Shown here piece by piece: positions 27,658-37,454 of a stretch of DNA of 64,000 nucleotides (its first letter is position 1; every line of letters begins with the position of its first letter). Under the pieces are notes generated by a model. That model was not told the DNA's origin. It worked only from the letters and a program-made list of their open reading frames with translations, and searched no databases. Both the position numbers and the translations under genes were made by a program. This DNA comes from Roseinatronobacter alkalisoli (GTDB taxonomy: Bacteria; Pseudomonadota; Alphaproteobacteria; Rhodobacterales; Rhodobacteraceae): assembly GCF_028745735.1 (NCBI RefSeq), contig NZ_JAQZSM010000010.1, positions 85,741 through 149,740 on the forward strand, given 5' to 3'.

Positions 27658-28605
27658 ATGAAGAAAACCCTGTTAGCTGCCACAGCGGCCACCGCAATGA
27701 TGGCATCTATGGCCAATGCGCAGAATATCGGCGTATCGATGGCACTGTTTGATGATAATTTCCTGACTGTGCTGCGCAATGGCATGATCGACCTGGCCGC
27801 AGAAATGGACGGCGTGAGCCTTCAGGTTGAAGATGCACAGAATGACGTGGCCCGGCAGCTGGACCAGATCAACAATTTCGTCGCCTCGGGCGTAGAGGCA
27901 ATCATCGTCAACCCGGTTGACACCTCTGCCACGGAAGCCATGAGCAATGCCGCTGCAAGCGCTGGCGTGCCGCTGGTCTATGTGAACCGCCAGCCGGTCA
28001 ATGTGGATACGCTGCCTGACAATCAGGCGTTTGTCGGCTCCAACGAAATCGAATCGGGCACTCTGGCTGCGTTCGAGGCCTGCATGTTGCTGCGCGCCGC
28101 AGGCAAGACAGAATCCGCCAATATCTATATCATGATGGGCGAATTGTCGAACCAGGCAGCCGTTCAGCGTACCAAGGATTTCGATGATATCCTTGGCATC
28201 GACATGTGTAATTTCATGAATGTGATTGACCGTCAGACCGCCAACTGGTCGCGCGATCAGGCACAGGATCTGATGACGAACTGGCTGTCATCAGGCGAAC
28301 CGTTCGACGCGCTGCTGTCCAATAATGACGAAATGGCAATTGGCGCCATTCAGGCCATGAAGGCAGCGGGCATTTCCATGGATGATGTCATCGTCACCGG
28401 CGTGGATGCCACGCAGGATGCGCTGGCTTCAATGCAGGCCGGGGATCTGGACGTGACCGTGTTCCAGAACGCGGCGGGTCAGGGTTCCGGCGCGCTTCAG
28501 GCCGCGCTTGATCTGGCAGCGGGCGAGTCTGTCGCGACCAAGGTCTATATCCCGTTTGAACTGGTCACACCGGAAAACCTGGATGACTATCTGAGTGCCA
28601 ACTGA
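27658..28605 (+). CDS. Sugar ABC transporter periplasmic substrate-binding protein
   Basis: A ribose/inositol-type binding protein (Peripla_BP_4 class) of 315 residues. Residues 1-21 (MKKTLLAATAATAMMASMANA) form a signal peptide. The mature protein starts QNIGVSMALFDDNFL and shows the class motifs VEAIIVNPVDTSA, LLSNNDEMAIGA and VIVTGVDAT. Position in the iol cluster suggests myo-inositol (IbpA/InoE-like) as ligand. ATG 27658 is preceded by GGGAGGA. A strong hairpin follows the stop, which usually stabilises binding protein mRNA relative to the membrane components. Confidence 0.9.
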   Translation: MKKTLLAATAATAMMASMANAQNIGVSMALFDDNFLTVLRNGMIDLAAEMDGVSLQVEDAQNDVARQLDQINNFVASGVEAIIVNPVDTSATEAMSNAAASAGVPLVYVNRQPVNVDTLPDNQAFVGSNEIESGTLAAFEACMLLRAAGKTESANIYIMMGELSNQAAVQRTKDFDDILGIDMCNFMNVIDRQTANWSRDQAQDLMTNWLSSGEPFDALLSNNDEMAIGAIQAMKAAGISMDDVIVTGVDATQDALASMQAGDLDVTVFQNAAGQGSGALQAALDLAAGESVATKVYIPFELVTPENLDDYLSAN

Positions 28606-28635
28606 TCACGCATAAGATCGGACCGGCTGACGACA

Positions 28636-28661
28636 GGGGCGGCGGAACGCAGCGCCGCCCC
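28636..28661 (+). promoter_or_regulatory. Stem-loop between binding protein and permease genes
   Basis: A perfect 9-bp GC stem, GGGGCGGCG (28636-28644) / CGCCGCCCC (28653-28661), with an eight-base loop and no T run. It lies between the binding protein stop and the permease start. Such hairpins are known to retain the upstream message and reduce downstream expression in ABC operons; that role is inferred here. Confidence 0.7.
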
Positions 28662-28689
28662 AATGCCGGATAACATGGAGGATACCGTC

Positions 28690-29775
28690 ATGGCAGACGC
28701 GATCATGGGAATTGGCGGTCTGAAATATGACCACAAGAAACGTCACCGGCCGCCGGAACTGAACGTTTTTCTGGCGTTGATCCTGATTATCGGGGTGTTC
28801 GAGATTCTGGGGCAGACCCTGCCCTATATGAACGGGCAAAGCTTTCTGTTCGACACACAGGGGCGGTTTGACAGCATTTTCAACGAAGCGCGTCTGAAAA
28901 TCGTCATTCTTCAGGTTGCCATCATCGGGATTATCGCGCTGGGGGTAACGCAGGTTATTCTGACTGGCGGGATTGACCTTTCTTCCGGGTCTATTGTCGG
29001 GGCGACCGCGATGATCGCCATGAGTTTCGCGCAAGTCGGCGAAGTGAACGGAAGCCCCAATACACGGGCGGTATTCTTTGAACAGGGCTGGGTAGATCTG
29101 CCTGTGATGATACCGGTCATGGTCGGGCTGGCCTGTGGCCTGTTCGCGGGGCTGATCAACGGGCTGCTGGTGGCTTATACGCGCATTCCGCCCTTCATTG
29201 CGACACTTGGCATGATGGTTACCGCGCGCGGGGTGGCGAAATGGTGGACCAAAGGGCAGCCAGTGTCCTTCCCTACCGAAAGTTTCGCGACCATCGGTGC
29301 CGGGATGACACCTGTCTATATCTTCGTTGCGCTGGCGGTGCTGTTCTATCTGATCATGCGCCACACGGTTTATGGCAAGCATACCTATGCTATCGGGTCC
29401 AACATGGATGCCGCGCGCATGTCGGGTATCAATGTTCAGCGCCATCTGACCATGGTTTACACCATCGCGGGCGGGTTGGCAGCGATTGCTGCGATCGTGC
29501 TGAGTTCCAAGAACCTGACCGCGCAGGCGGGCATGGGCGTCATGTATGAACTGGACGCTATTGCCATGGCCGTGATCGGGGGCATTTCGCTGCAGGGCGG
29601 GCGCGGGTCGATCATCGGCACGGCGCTGGGCGCGCTGATTTTTGGGGTGATCATCAGCGGTTTCACCTATCTGCGGCTGGATGCCTATTACCAGGAAATG
29701 GCCAAGGGCGCGATCATCGTGGGCGCCGTTGTGCTGGATCAGTGGCGCCAACGCCGCGCCGCGCATCGGCTGTGA
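28690..29775 (+). CDS. Sugar ABC transporter permease (RbsC/AraH family)
   Basis: A branched-type (BPD_transp_2) permease with about ten membrane segments in 361 residues. The class signature is seen in ILTGGIDLSSGSIVGATAM and in MAVIGGISLQGGRGSIIGTALGAL. The N-terminus is cytoplasmic (KYDHKKRHRPPE) before the first membrane segment near residues 27-45. ATG 28690 lies eight bases after GGAGG; the frame opens at 28663 but without a ribosome site. It pairs with the binding protein upstream and the ATPase downstream as one importer. Confidence 0.92.
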   Translation: MADAIMGIGGLKYDHKKRHRPPELNVFLALILIIGVFEILGQTLPYMNGQSFLFDTQGRFDSIFNEARLKIVILQVAIIGIIALGVTQVILTGGIDLSSGSIVGATAMIAMSFAQVGEVNGSPNTRAVFFEQGWVDLPVMIPVMVGLACGLFAGLINGLLVAYTRIPPFIATLGMMVTARGVAKWWTKGQPVSFPTESFATIGAGMTPVYIFVALAVLFYLIMRHTVYGKHTYAIGSNMDAARMSGINVQRHLTMVYTIAGGLAAIAAIVLSSKNLTAQAGMGVMYELDAIAMAVIGGISLQGGRGSIIGTALGALIFGVIISGFTYLRLDAYYQEMAKGAIIVGAVVLDQWRQRRAAHRL

Positions 29776-29788
29776 AGGGAGCATGGAC

Positions 29789-30568
29789 ATGAACGACATC
29801 ATTCTGGAAACCCGTGGCCTGACCAAACACTATGGTGGTGTTCACGCGCTGGAAGACGCCAATTTCACCCTGCGCAGGGGTGAACATGTGGCCATCATGG
29901 GCGATAATGGCGCGGGTAAGTCCACCTTTGTCCGACAGATCACCGGCGTCGAACAACCTACCCGTGGCGAAATCCACTTCGATGGCAACAAGGTCGAGTT
30001 CAAAGGCCCGATCGAAGCACGCGAAGCCGGCATTGAAGCTGTCTTTCAGACACTTGCGCTGGCGGATCATCTGGACGTGCCCGATAACCTGTTTCTGGGG
30101 CGGGAAAAGACGAAATGGAACTGGCTTGGCCCGTTCCGGCGGCTGGATTACGCGGCAATGCATGCCGACACGCTGGCGGCGCTGGAAAAGACCGGGGTCA
30201 AGATCCCTTCCATCCGTAACACGATTCAGTTCATGTCGGGTGGGCAGCGGCAATGCGTGGCGATAGCGCGCACTGCGACCTTTCATTCCAAACTGACCAT
30301 CATGGACGAACCCACAGCGGCGCTTGGCGTACAGGAAACCGCGCAGGTGGAAAACATTGTCCGCGCGCTGAAGGAACAGGGCGAACCATTGATCCTGATC
30401 AGCCATAACATGCGGCAGGTGATGGATCTGTGTGACCGGATTGTCGTGTTCCGGCGCGGGCGTATCTGCGCCAATCTGCGCGCCGCAGATGTGAGTGGTG
30501 AGGAGGTTGTGGCCTATATCACCGGCGCGAAAACCCAGGCGGAATACATGGTCGAAGACGCGCTGTAA
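29789..30568 (+). CDS. Sugar ABC transporter ATP-binding protein
   Basis: A single-domain ABC ATPase of about 259 residues with Walker A GDNGAGKST, signature MSGGQRQ and Walker B LTIMDEPTAALG. RbsA-type importers usually have two fused ATPase domains of about 500 residues; this one has a single domain, as in FrcA/IatA-like fructose and inositol systems. It should act as a homodimer. ATG 29789 is seven bases after AAGGGAG; ATG 29783 (two residues longer) is the alternative. It directly follows the permease and completes the importer. Confidence 0.92.
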   Translation: MNDIILETRGLTKHYGGVHALEDANFTLRRGEHVAIMGDNGAGKSTFVRQITGVEQPTRGEIHFDGNKVEFKGPIEAREAGIEAVFQTLALADHLDVPDNLFLGREKTKWNWLGPFRRLDYAAMHADTLAALEKTGVKIPSIRNTIQFMSGGQRQCVAIARTATFHSKLTIMDEPTAALGVQETAQVENIVRALKEQGEPLILISHNMRQVMDLCDRIVVFRRGRICANLRAADVSGEEVVAYITGAKTQAEYMVEDAL

Positions 30569-30588
30569 GCTATATCGAACGAAAACCC

Positions 30589-30612
30589 GATGCGCCCGCC
30601 TTGCGGGGCATC
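30589..30612 (+). promoter_or_regulatory. Stem-loop between ATPase gene and iolG
   Basis: GATGC plus CCCGC (30589-30599, one bulged G) pairs with GCGGG plus GCATC (30603-30612) around a three-base loop. No T run follows. It separates the transporter genes from the catabolic genes and ends 21 bases before the iolG start, so it may mark an mRNA processing or partial termination point. Confidence 0.5.
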
Positions 30613-30633
30613 CCTCCTTTCAAAGGTTCCGAA

Positions 30634-31647
30634 ATGACAACACGTTTTGCCGTTCTGGGCGCAGGCCGCATCGGCCAGGTGCATGCCCGCGCCATCGCAC
30701 AGGTTGACGGGGCGGCACTTGTCGCCATCGCCGACCCCATCAGCGCCGCAGCCGAAGCCATGGCCACGAAATATGGCTGCGATATCCGTTCCATTGACGC
30801 TATCGAAGCTGCGGATGATGTCGATGCCGTGGTTATCTGCACGCCCACCGACACGCATGCCGATCTGATTGAACGGTTCTGCCGCGCGGGCAAGGCGGTG
30901 TTTTGTGAAAAACCGGTTGATCTGGACACAGCGCGCGTGCGGGCCTGCCTGCAAGTGGTCAAGGAAACCGGCGGCCGGGTCATGGTGGGGTTCAACCGCC
31001 GTTTCGACCCCGATTTCGCGGCGCTGAAAGCCGCGATTGATGCAGGCCGCATTGGCAAGGTCGAAATGGTAACTCTGATCAGTCGCGACCCCGGCGCGCC
31101 GCCTTACGACTATATCACCAGTTCAGGCGGGATTTTCCGCGACATGACAATCCATGATTTTGACATGGCGCGCTGGCTGCTGGGCGAGGAGGTGGAAACC
31201 GTCATGGCACAGGCATCAGTGCTGACCGACCCGAAAATAGGCGCGCTGGGTGATTTTGACAGCGCGAATGTCATCCTGCGCACCGCAAGCGGGCGGCAGG
31301 CCATCATCACCAATTCCCGCCGCGCAACCTATGGCTATGACCAGCGGATCGAGGTTCTGGGCGAAACCGGCATGGTCAGTGCGCGCAATCAGCATGCAGC
31401 AAACATCCAGTTCGCCGATGCGCAGGGGTTTCATGATGCGCCTTTGCTGAATTTCTTCATGACCCGTTATACTGCGGCCTATGCTGCTGAAATCGCGGCA
31501 TTTGCGGCGGCGCTGCGCGACGGCAGTGCCATGCCCATCACTGCCGGGGATGGGCTGCGCGCGCTGGAACTGGCCGATGCGGCGCTGCAATCGGCCCAAA
31601 GCGGGCAGGCGGTGCGGCTGGTCGCGTCAGCACAGAAAGTCGCATGA
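30634..31647 (+). CDS. iolG: myo-Inositol 2-dehydrogenase IolG
   Basis: IolG oxidises myo-inositol to 2-keto-myo-inositol (scyllo-inosose) with NAD, the first catabolic step. The Rossmann motif [10 protein letters not shown] is at residues 9-18, the Gfo/Idh/MocA lysine motif EKP at 92-94, and the conserved segment [17 protein letters not shown] near 165-180 carries the catalytic Asp/His. Length is 337 residues. The start ATG 30634 has AAAGG upstream. The stop overlaps the ATG of the next dehydrogenase. Confidence 0.88.
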   Translation: MTTRFAVLGAGRIGQVHARAIAQVDGAALVAIADPISAAAEAMATKYGCDIRSIDAIEAADDVDAVVICTPTDTHADLIERFCRAGKAVFCEKPVDLDTARVRACLQVVKETGGRVMVGFNRRFDPDFAALKAAIDAGRIGKVEMVTLISRDPGAPPYDYITSSGGIFRDMTIHDFDMARWLLGEEVETVMAQASVLTDPKIGALGDFDSANVILRTASGRQAIITNSRRATYGYDQRIEVLGETGMVSARNQHAANIQFADAQGFHDAPLLNFFMTRYTAAYAAEIAAFAAALRDGSAMPITAGDGLRALELADAALQSAQSGQAVRLVASAQKVA

Positions 31648-32762
31648 TGTCCCATGGCGTGGCATTGATTGGCACCGGCTTCATGGGCAAATGCCATGCG
31701 CTTGCATGGCGTGGGGTCGCGCCTGTCTTTGGTGGTGTTCATCCGCGTCTGGAAATCCTGTGCGATGTGACACAGGCACAGGCCGACGAATTTGCCGCGC
31801 GTTTTGGCTTCGCGCGTGGCATGGCCGATTGGGAAGCGGCAATCAGTGATCCGGCGGTTGATGTGGTGTCCATCACGACGCCCAATGGTCTGCACCGCCC
31901 CATGGCGGAAGCCGCCTTGCGCGCGGGCAAGCATGTCTGGCTGGAAAAGCCGATGGCGCTGACGCTTGCGGACGCGCAGGCTATGGCCGCCCTCGCTGCC
32001 GCCCATCCCCGTCAGGTCACGCTTCTGGGTTATAACTACCTGCGTGCGCCTGCATTTCAGGCCGCCCTTGCATTGGTGCAGGACGGCAGGATCGGCACGC
32101 CGCTGGCCTTTCGCGGGGTCTATGACGAAGATTACTGCGCCGATCCGGCGCTGCCCTGGTCCTGGCGGATGACGCATGAAGGCGGCGGTCTTGGTGCGCT
32201 TGGGGATCTTGGCTGCCATCTGGTCAGTGTTATGGTGGCCCTGATGGGCGAAGTCACCGAAGTTACCGCGATGACGCAGATTGCCGTGCCACAGCGCCCT
32301 GCGCCCGATGGCCCCCGCACGGTCGAGAATGAGGACAGCGCACTGGCGCTTATCCGTTTCGCCAGTGGTGCGCAGGGGTCATTTGCCACCAGTCGCGTGG
32401 CGCGCGGTCGGAAATGCCGGTTGCAATGGGAAGTGCATGGCAGCGATGGGACAATCGTGTTCGATCAGGAAAACATGAACGAGCTTTGGATTCATCGTGC
32501 CGGTGAAGCGGGTTTTACCCGCCATCTGACAGGCCCGGACCAGCCTGATTTTGCAGCGTTCTGTCCCGCACCGGGCCATAATTTCGGCTTCAATGAACAG
32601 AAAGTAATAGAGGCGCGCGACCTGATCCGCGCTATTGATGGCGGCGTGCCCTGTGGCCCCGATTTTGCCGAAGGGGTGCAGATCGAGCGGATCATTCACG
32701 CCATGGCGCGTTCACAGGGCCGCCCCGTCCGCATGGAGGATATGAAACATGACGCAGCTTGA
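31644..32762 (+). CDS. Gfo/Idh/MocA-family oxidoreductase (second inositol-type dehydrogenase)
   Basis: A second NAD(P)-dependent dehydrogenase of the Gfo/Idh/MocA fold, 372 residues. The Rossmann motif [10 protein letters not shown] is at 10-19 and EKP at 101-103; [13 protein letters not shown] contains the usual catalytic region. It differs clearly from the IolG upstream and likely handles another inositol isomer or derivative (scyllo-inositol, D-chiro-inositol or an inosose), but substrate cannot be read. It overlaps iolG by four bases and iolC by fourteen, so it belongs to the operon. Confidence 0.82.
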   Translation: MMSHGVALIGTGFMGKCHALAWRGVAPVFGGVHPRLEILCDVTQAQADEFAARFGFARGMADWEAAISDPAVDVVSITTPNGLHRPMAEAALRAGKHVWLEKPMALTLADAQAMAALAAAHPRQVTLLGYNYLRAPAFQAALALVQDGRIGTPLAFRGVYDEDYCADPALPWSWRMTHEGGGLGALGDLGCHLVSVMVALMGEVTEVTAMTQIAVPQRPAPDGPRTVENEDSALALIRFASGAQGSFATSRVARGRKCRLQWEVHGSDGTIVFDQENMNELWIHRAGEAGFTRHLTGPDQPDFAAFCPAPGHNFGFNEQKVIEARDLIRAIDGGVPCGPDFAEGVQIERIIHAMARSQGRPVRMEDMKHDAA

Positions 32763-34668
32763 CCTGATCACGATTGGCCGGTCGTCGGTGGATCTATACG
32801 GCGCGCAGGTTGGTGGGCGGCTGGAAGATATGGGCGGTTTCGCCAAGTATATCGGCGGCAGCCCCACGAATATTGCCTGTGGCACTGCGCGGCTGGGGCT
32901 GCGGTCAGCGGTAATCACGCGGGTCGGGGACGAACATATGGGCCGTTTCATCCGCGAACAGCTGGCCCGCGAAGGGGTGGATGTGCGCGGCGTGGTGACG
33001 GATGCGGACCGTCTGACCGCGCTGGTATTGCTGGGTATCCGTGATGAGGACCAGTTTCCGCTGATTTTCTACCGCGAGAATTGCGCGGATATGGCGCTGT
33101 GCGAAGATGACATTGACGAAGGGTTCATTGCATCCGCCCGCGCGCTGTTGCCCACGGGCACGCATCTAAGCCACCCGCGCACAGAAGCGGCGGTGCTGAA
33201 GGCGCTGCGTCTGGCGCGGAAGCATGGTGTCAGAACCGCGCTGGACATTGATTACCGCCCGAACCTGTGGGGCGTGGCCGGGCATGGTGATGGCGAAAAC
33301 CGCTTTGTGGAATCGGCGGCGGTGACGGAAAAACTGCAAGCATCTTTGCATTTCTTTGACCTGATTGTGGGCACTGAAGAAGAATTCCACATCGCAGGCG
33401 GCACGACAGATACGATTGCCGCACTTCGTGCCGTGCGGGCCGTGTCGGATGCGGTGCTGGTGTGCAAACGCGGCGCGGCAGGCGCCGTGGCGTTTGAAGG
33501 CACGATCCCCGACAGGCTGGATGATGGCCAGACCGGCCCCGGATTCCCCATTGAGGTGTTCAATGTTCTGGGCGCGGGGGACGGGTTCTTTTCCGGCTTG
33601 ATGAAGGGCTGGCTGGATGGGGCGGACTGGCCGACCGCACTGAAATACGCCAATGCCTGCGGGGCATTCGCGGTGTCGCGCCATGGCTGCACCCCCGCCT
33701 ATCCGTCGCTTGCGGAACTGGAGTTCTTTCTGGAACGTGGCGTGATCCGGCCTGATCTGCGCAATGATGCGGCGCTGGAGCAGATTCACTGGTCCACCAA
33801 CCGCGCGCGCAATCATGGGGCGGACTGGCCAGATTACCGCATCTTCGCCTTTGACCACCGGATTCAGCTTGAAGAAATGGATGGCTACACCCCTGAACGC
33901 GGCGCTGCGTTCAAGGAACTGTGCCTGCAAGCCGCGCTGTCGGTTCAGGATGGGCGCGCGGGCTATGGCATTCTGTGCGATGACCGGATCGGACGGCGGG
34001 CATTGCACGCGGCCAGTGGCACTGGGCTGTGGGTCGGGCGGCCTGCAGAATGGCCGGGGTCACGGCCCCTGACGCTGGAACCGGCACTTGGCCCCGATTG
34101 CGGTGGCCTGGAGGCATGGGCGCGGGGGAATGTGGTGAAGGTGCTGTGCTTTTGCCACCCTGATGATGACGCGGGCCTGTGGGCGGAACAGATTGCCACG
34201 GTCAGGCGGTTATACGCGGCGGCGCGGCGCAACGGGCTGGAATTCCTGCTGGAAGTAATCCCGTCCAAAGCGGGCGCAGTGGATGAGCAGACCACCGCAC
34301 AGGTGATTTCACGGTTTTACGACGAAGGGGTGTTTCCGGACTGGTGGAAGCTGGAACCACTTAGGACGCGCGCGGCCTGGGCCAATGCCATTGCCGCGAT
34401 TGAAGCGCATGACCGCTATACGCGCGGGATTGTCGTGCTGGGGCTGGACGCGCCAGAGGATGATCTGGCAGCCAGTTTCGCCACCGCCGCGCAATTTCCG
34501 CTGGTCAAGGGCTTTGCCGTGGGGCGCACGATCTTTGGGGATGTCGCGCGGCGCTGGTTTGCAGGCAAGGTCGATAATGCGGGCGCGATCGCCGAGATGG
34601 CTGCCCGCTACGCGCGGCTTTGTGCGGTCTGGGACGGTGCGCGGGCACAGGCACGCGATGCGGCCTGA
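32749..34668 (+). CDS. iolC: 5-Dehydro-2-deoxygluconokinase IolC fused to DUF2090 aldolase-like domain
   Basis: Two domains in 639 residues. Residues 1 to about 325 form a PfkB-type kinase with GGSPTNIA (36-43) and the catalytic GAGDGFFSG (275-283, Asp278); this is IolC, which phosphorylates 2-deoxy-5-keto-gluconate. Residues about 350-635 form a DUF2090 domain ([31 protein letters not shown]), known as a TIM barrel related to class I aldolases and thought to cleave the phosphorylated product in place of IolJ. Such fusions are common in proteobacterial iol clusters. The start overlaps the upstream gene. Confidence 0.9.
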   Translation: MTQLDLITIGRSSVDLYGAQVGGRLEDMGGFAKYIGGSPTNIACGTARLGLRSAVITRVGDEHMGRFIREQLAREGVDVRGVVTDADRLTALVLLGIRDEDQFPLIFYRENCADMALCEDDIDEGFIASARALLPTGTHLSHPRTEAAVLKALRLARKHGVRTALDIDYRPNLWGVAGHGDGENRFVESAAVTEKLQASLHFFDLIVGTEEEFHIAGGTTDTIAALRAVRAVSDAVLVCKRGAAGAVAFEGTIPDRLDDGQTGPGFPIEVFNVLGAGDGFFSGLMKGWLDGADWPTALKYANACGAFAVSRHGCTPAYPSLAELEFFLERGVIRPDLRNDAALEQIHWSTNRARNHGADWPDYRIFAFDHRIQLEEMDGYTPERGAAFKELCLQAALSVQDGRAGYGILCDDRIGRRALHAASGTGLWVGRPAEWPGSRPLTLEPALGPDCGGLEAWARGNVVKVLCFCHPDDDAGLWAEQIATVRRLYAAARRNGLEFLLEVIPSKAGAVDEQTTAQVISRFYDEGVFPDWWKLEPLRTRAAWANAIAAIEAHDRYTRGIVVLGLDAPEDDLAASFATAAQFPLVKGFAVGRTIFGDVARRWFAGKVDNAGAIAEMAARYARLCAVWDGARAQARDAA

Positions 34669-34669
34669 A

Positions 34670-34716
34670 GGGGGTCTGGGGGCGCGGCCCCCGGAATATT
34701 CTGGGCAAGATGAAGA
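34670..34716 (+). repeat. Hairpin element with conserved tail, copy D, inside the iol operon
   Basis: A stem GGGGGC (34678-34683) / GCCCCC (34687-34692) with a three-base loop is followed by GGAATATTCTGGGCAAGATGAAG (34693-34716, read as GGAATATT then CTGGGCAAGATGAAG). It occupies the only sizeable gap (63 bases) between iolC and iolD. The iolD ribosome site AAGGAT comes directly after. Confidence 0.7.
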
Positions 34717-34731
34717 CGGGAAGGATAAGGC

Positions 34732-36555
34732 ATGAGCGGGACAGTTCGGTTGACAGCGGCGCAGGCCATGGTGCGTTGGTTGTCGGTACAAATGGCCGAG
34801 GATGGCGCGCGCTTCATCGCGGGTGCCTGGGCCATATTCGGGCATGGAAACGTCGCAGGACTGGGCGAGGCATTGCACGGCATTGGCGATGATTTCCCGA
34901 CATGGCGGGGACAGAATGAACAGACCATGGCGCATGCTGCTATTGCCTATGCCAAGCAATTGCAGCGCAGGCATGCGATGATGGTGACATCCAGTATCGG
35001 GCCGGGGGCCACGAATATGGTGACCGCAGCGGCGCTGGCACATGTGAACCGCTTGCCGGTGCTGTTTGTGCCGGGGGATGTGTTTGCCGGGCGCGGGCCG
35101 GACCCGGTGCTGCAACAGATCGAGGATTTCACGGATGGTACGGTTTCCGCAAATGACTGCTTTCGCCCGGTCAGCCGTTATTTTGACCGCATCACCCGGC
35201 CTGAGCAGCTTCTGACCGCCCTGCCCCGCGCGCTTCGGGTCATGACTGATCCCGCCGATTGCGGGCCCGTTACGCTGGCGTTCTGCCAGGATGTTCAGGC
35301 CGAGGCCTATGACTGGCCAGAGGCATTCTTTACGCCCCGGATCTGGCGTATCCGGCGCCCCTCCCTTGATCAGGGCGAGATCTGGCGCGCCGGCAGCCTT
35401 ATCCGCGCGGCGCAACGCCCAGTAATCGTCGCCGGGGGGGGCGTGCATTTTTCCGGGGCCTGTGACGATCTGGCGCGCTTCGCAGAGGCGCACGGCATTC
35501 CCGTGGTGGAAACGCAGGCGGGCAAATCGGCGTTGCACTGGGAACACCCTTGGAACTTTGGGCCGGTCGGCGTGACGGGCGCCGAATGTGCCAACCGGCT
35601 GTGCGCAGAGGCAGACCTCGTTATCGGCGTCGGCACCCGCTTTCAGGACTTTACCACCGGTTCATGGGCATTGTTCAAGAACCCCGGATGCCAGCTTCTG
35701 TCGATCAATGTGGCGGCTTATGATGCCCTCAAACACGGGGCCGAAGCTGTTCAGGGCGATGCTGCGCTGGCTTTGGCTGCGCTGGGGGCCGACCTGCGCG
35801 ATCACAAGGCGCCGCCGCCGCTGGACCTGCGCGATGACTGGTTTGCCCGTGTCGATCCGCTGACGTTGCCCCCTGCCAACGCCAACAGTCTGCCAACCGA
35901 CCAACAGGTGATCGGCGCCGTTCAGCGCACGGTGCACAATGATACGGTGGTCATGTCGGCGGCGGGGACCATGCCCGGAGAATTGCACAAGCTGTGGAAA
36001 TCCACGCGCACGGGCGATTATCACATGGAATACGGCTATTCCTGCATGGGCTACGAGGTGGCGGGCGCGATGGGTATCAAACTGGCGGAGCCCGCGCGCG
36101 ACGTGATCTGCATGCTGGGCGATGGCAGCTATATGATGGCCAATTCGGAACTGGCAACCGCGGTGATGATGGGCGTTCCCTTTACCGTCGTGCTGACCGA
36201 TAATCGTGGGTATGGCTGCATCAACCGGTTGCAGATGGGCACAGGCGGGGCGGAGTTCAACAACCTCTATGCCCATGCGCGGGTTGAGAACCAGCCGCAG
36301 ATTGATTTTGCTGCCCATGCAAGCGCCATGGGTGCAGAGGCCGTCAAGGTGGCCAGCATTGCCGAGCTGGAATCGGCACTGGCCGCGCGCGCGGGCAAGA
36401 CGCGCCCCTATGTGATTGTCATTGACACTGACCCATACCCCAGCACGCCCCATGGCGGGCATTGGTGGGATGTGGCCGTGCCGGAAGTCAGCCCGCGTGC
36501 GGATGTGCGCGCGGCGCGTGAAAATTATGAAACCAAGCTGAAAGACCGCCCATGA
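34732..36555 (+). CDS. iolD: 3D-(3,5/4)-trihydroxycyclohexane-1,2-dione hydrolase IolD
   Basis: IolD is a thiamine diphosphate enzyme that opens the inositol ring, giving 5-deoxy-glucuronate. The cofactor-activating Glu63 lies in RGQNEQTMAHAA, and the ThDP/Mg motif GDGSYMMANSELATA continues to NRGYGCINRLQ near residue 490. Length is 607 residues, normal. ATG 34732 has GGAAGGATAAGG upstream. Its stop overlaps the iolE ATG. Confidence 0.94.
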   Translation: MSGTVRLTAAQAMVRWLSVQMAEDGARFIAGAWAIFGHGNVAGLGEALHGIGDDFPTWRGQNEQTMAHAAIAYAKQLQRRHAMMVTSSIGPGATNMVTAAALAHVNRLPVLFVPGDVFAGRGPDPVLQQIEDFTDGTVSANDCFRPVSRYFDRITRPEQLLTALPRALRVMTDPADCGPVTLAFCQDVQAEAYDWPEAFFTPRIWRIRRPSLDQGEIWRAGSLIRAAQRPVIVAGGGVHFSGACDDLARFAEAHGIPVVETQAGKSALHWEHPWNFGPVGVTGAECANRLCAEADLVIGVGTRFQDFTTGSWALFKNPGCQLLSINVAAYDALKHGAEAVQGDAALALAALGADLRDHKAPPPLDLRDDWFARVDPLTLPPANANSLPTDQQVIGAVQRTVHNDTVVMSAAGTMPGELHKLWKSTRTGDYHMEYGYSCMGYEVAGAMGIKLAEPARDVICMLGDGSYMMANSELATAVMMGVPFTVVLTDNRGYGCINRLQMGTGGAEFNNLYAHARVENQPQIDFAAHASAMGAEAVKVASIAELESALAARAGKTRPYVIVIDTDPYPSTPHGGHWWDVAVPEVSPRADVRAARENYETKLKDRP

Positions 36556-37454
36556 TCCAGTTCGGCACCAACCCCATCGCCTGGGCCAATGATGATGATC
36601 ACAGCATTGGCGCAGATATTCCGACCGCGCGCATATTGCACGAAGCGGGTGAACTGATCGGCTTTGACGGGATCGAGAACGGCCATCGCTGGCCAGACGA
36701 CCCCGAGGAGTTGCGCGCGACCCTTGCCGCGCATGGGCTGGCCTTCATTTCCGGCTGGTATTCGTGCCAGTTGCTGGTGCGGTCCGTGGCTGCGGAAATC
36801 GAAGCCTGTCAGGCGCATCTGGCGAAGCTGCGGCACAATGGCTGCAAGGTGATGATCGTATGCGAGACATCGAATGCGATTCATGGCGGCGATGTGCCGC
36901 TGGCGCAGCGCCCGAAGCTGACAGCGGCAGAAATGCAAGGTTTTGCCGCGAAGCTGGAGGAATTCGCAGCCTATCTGGCCGGGCAGGGGATCACGCTGGC
37001 CTATCACCACCATATGGGCACGGTTATTGAATCTCCGGATGACATTGACGCGCTGATGGCCGCGACCGGGCCGCATGTGCATCTGCTGTTTGACGCGGGG
37101 CATTGCCATTTCGGCGGGGGGAACCCTGAAACGGTGCTGGCGCGTCATGTCGGGCGCGTGGCCCATTTCCATGCCAAGAATGTGCGCGACCCCATTATGG
37201 CACAGGTCCGGGCGCAGGGGCTGTCCTTCCTTGACGGGGTGCGCGCGGGTGTGTTTACGGTGCCGGGTGATCAGGAAGGCGCGATTGATTTCGAACCCCT
37301 GCTGGCGATCCTTGCGCGGGCCGGTTATGATGGCTGGATCGTGATAGAGGCCGAACAACTGCCCGATGCGCGCAACCCGCTTCTGTACCAGACCCTTGGC
37401 CTGCATACGCTGAAGCGTCTGGCCGCAAAGACAGGATTGACCCCATCGCAATGA
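36552..37454 (+). CDS. iolE: myo-Inosose-2 dehydratase IolE
   Basis: IolE dehydrates 2-keto-myo-inositol to 3D-(3,5/4)-trihydroxycyclohexane-1,2-dione. It is a xylose-isomerase-like TIM barrel of 300 residues, starting with FGTNPIAWANDDD as in the family, with metal-ligand segments GIENGHRWP, AYHHHMGTV, LFDAGHCHF and HFHAKNVR. Glu near the C-terminus (IVIEAEQ) completes the site. It overlaps iolD at its start and the small membrane protein at its end. Confidence 0.94.
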   Translation: MIQFGTNPIAWANDDDHSIGADIPTARILHEAGELIGFDGIENGHRWPDDPEELRATLAAHGLAFISGWYSCQLLVRSVAAEIEACQAHLAKLRHNGCKVMIVCETSNAIHGGDVPLAQRPKLTAAEMQGFAAKLEEFAAYLAGQGITLAYHHHMGTVIESPDDIDALMAATGPHVHLLFDAGHCHFGGGNPETVLARHVGRVAHFHAKNVRDPIMAQVRAQGLSFLDGVRAGVFTVPGDQEGAIDFEPLLAILARAGYDGWIVIEAEQLPDARNPLLYQTLGLHTLKRLAAKTGLTPSQ

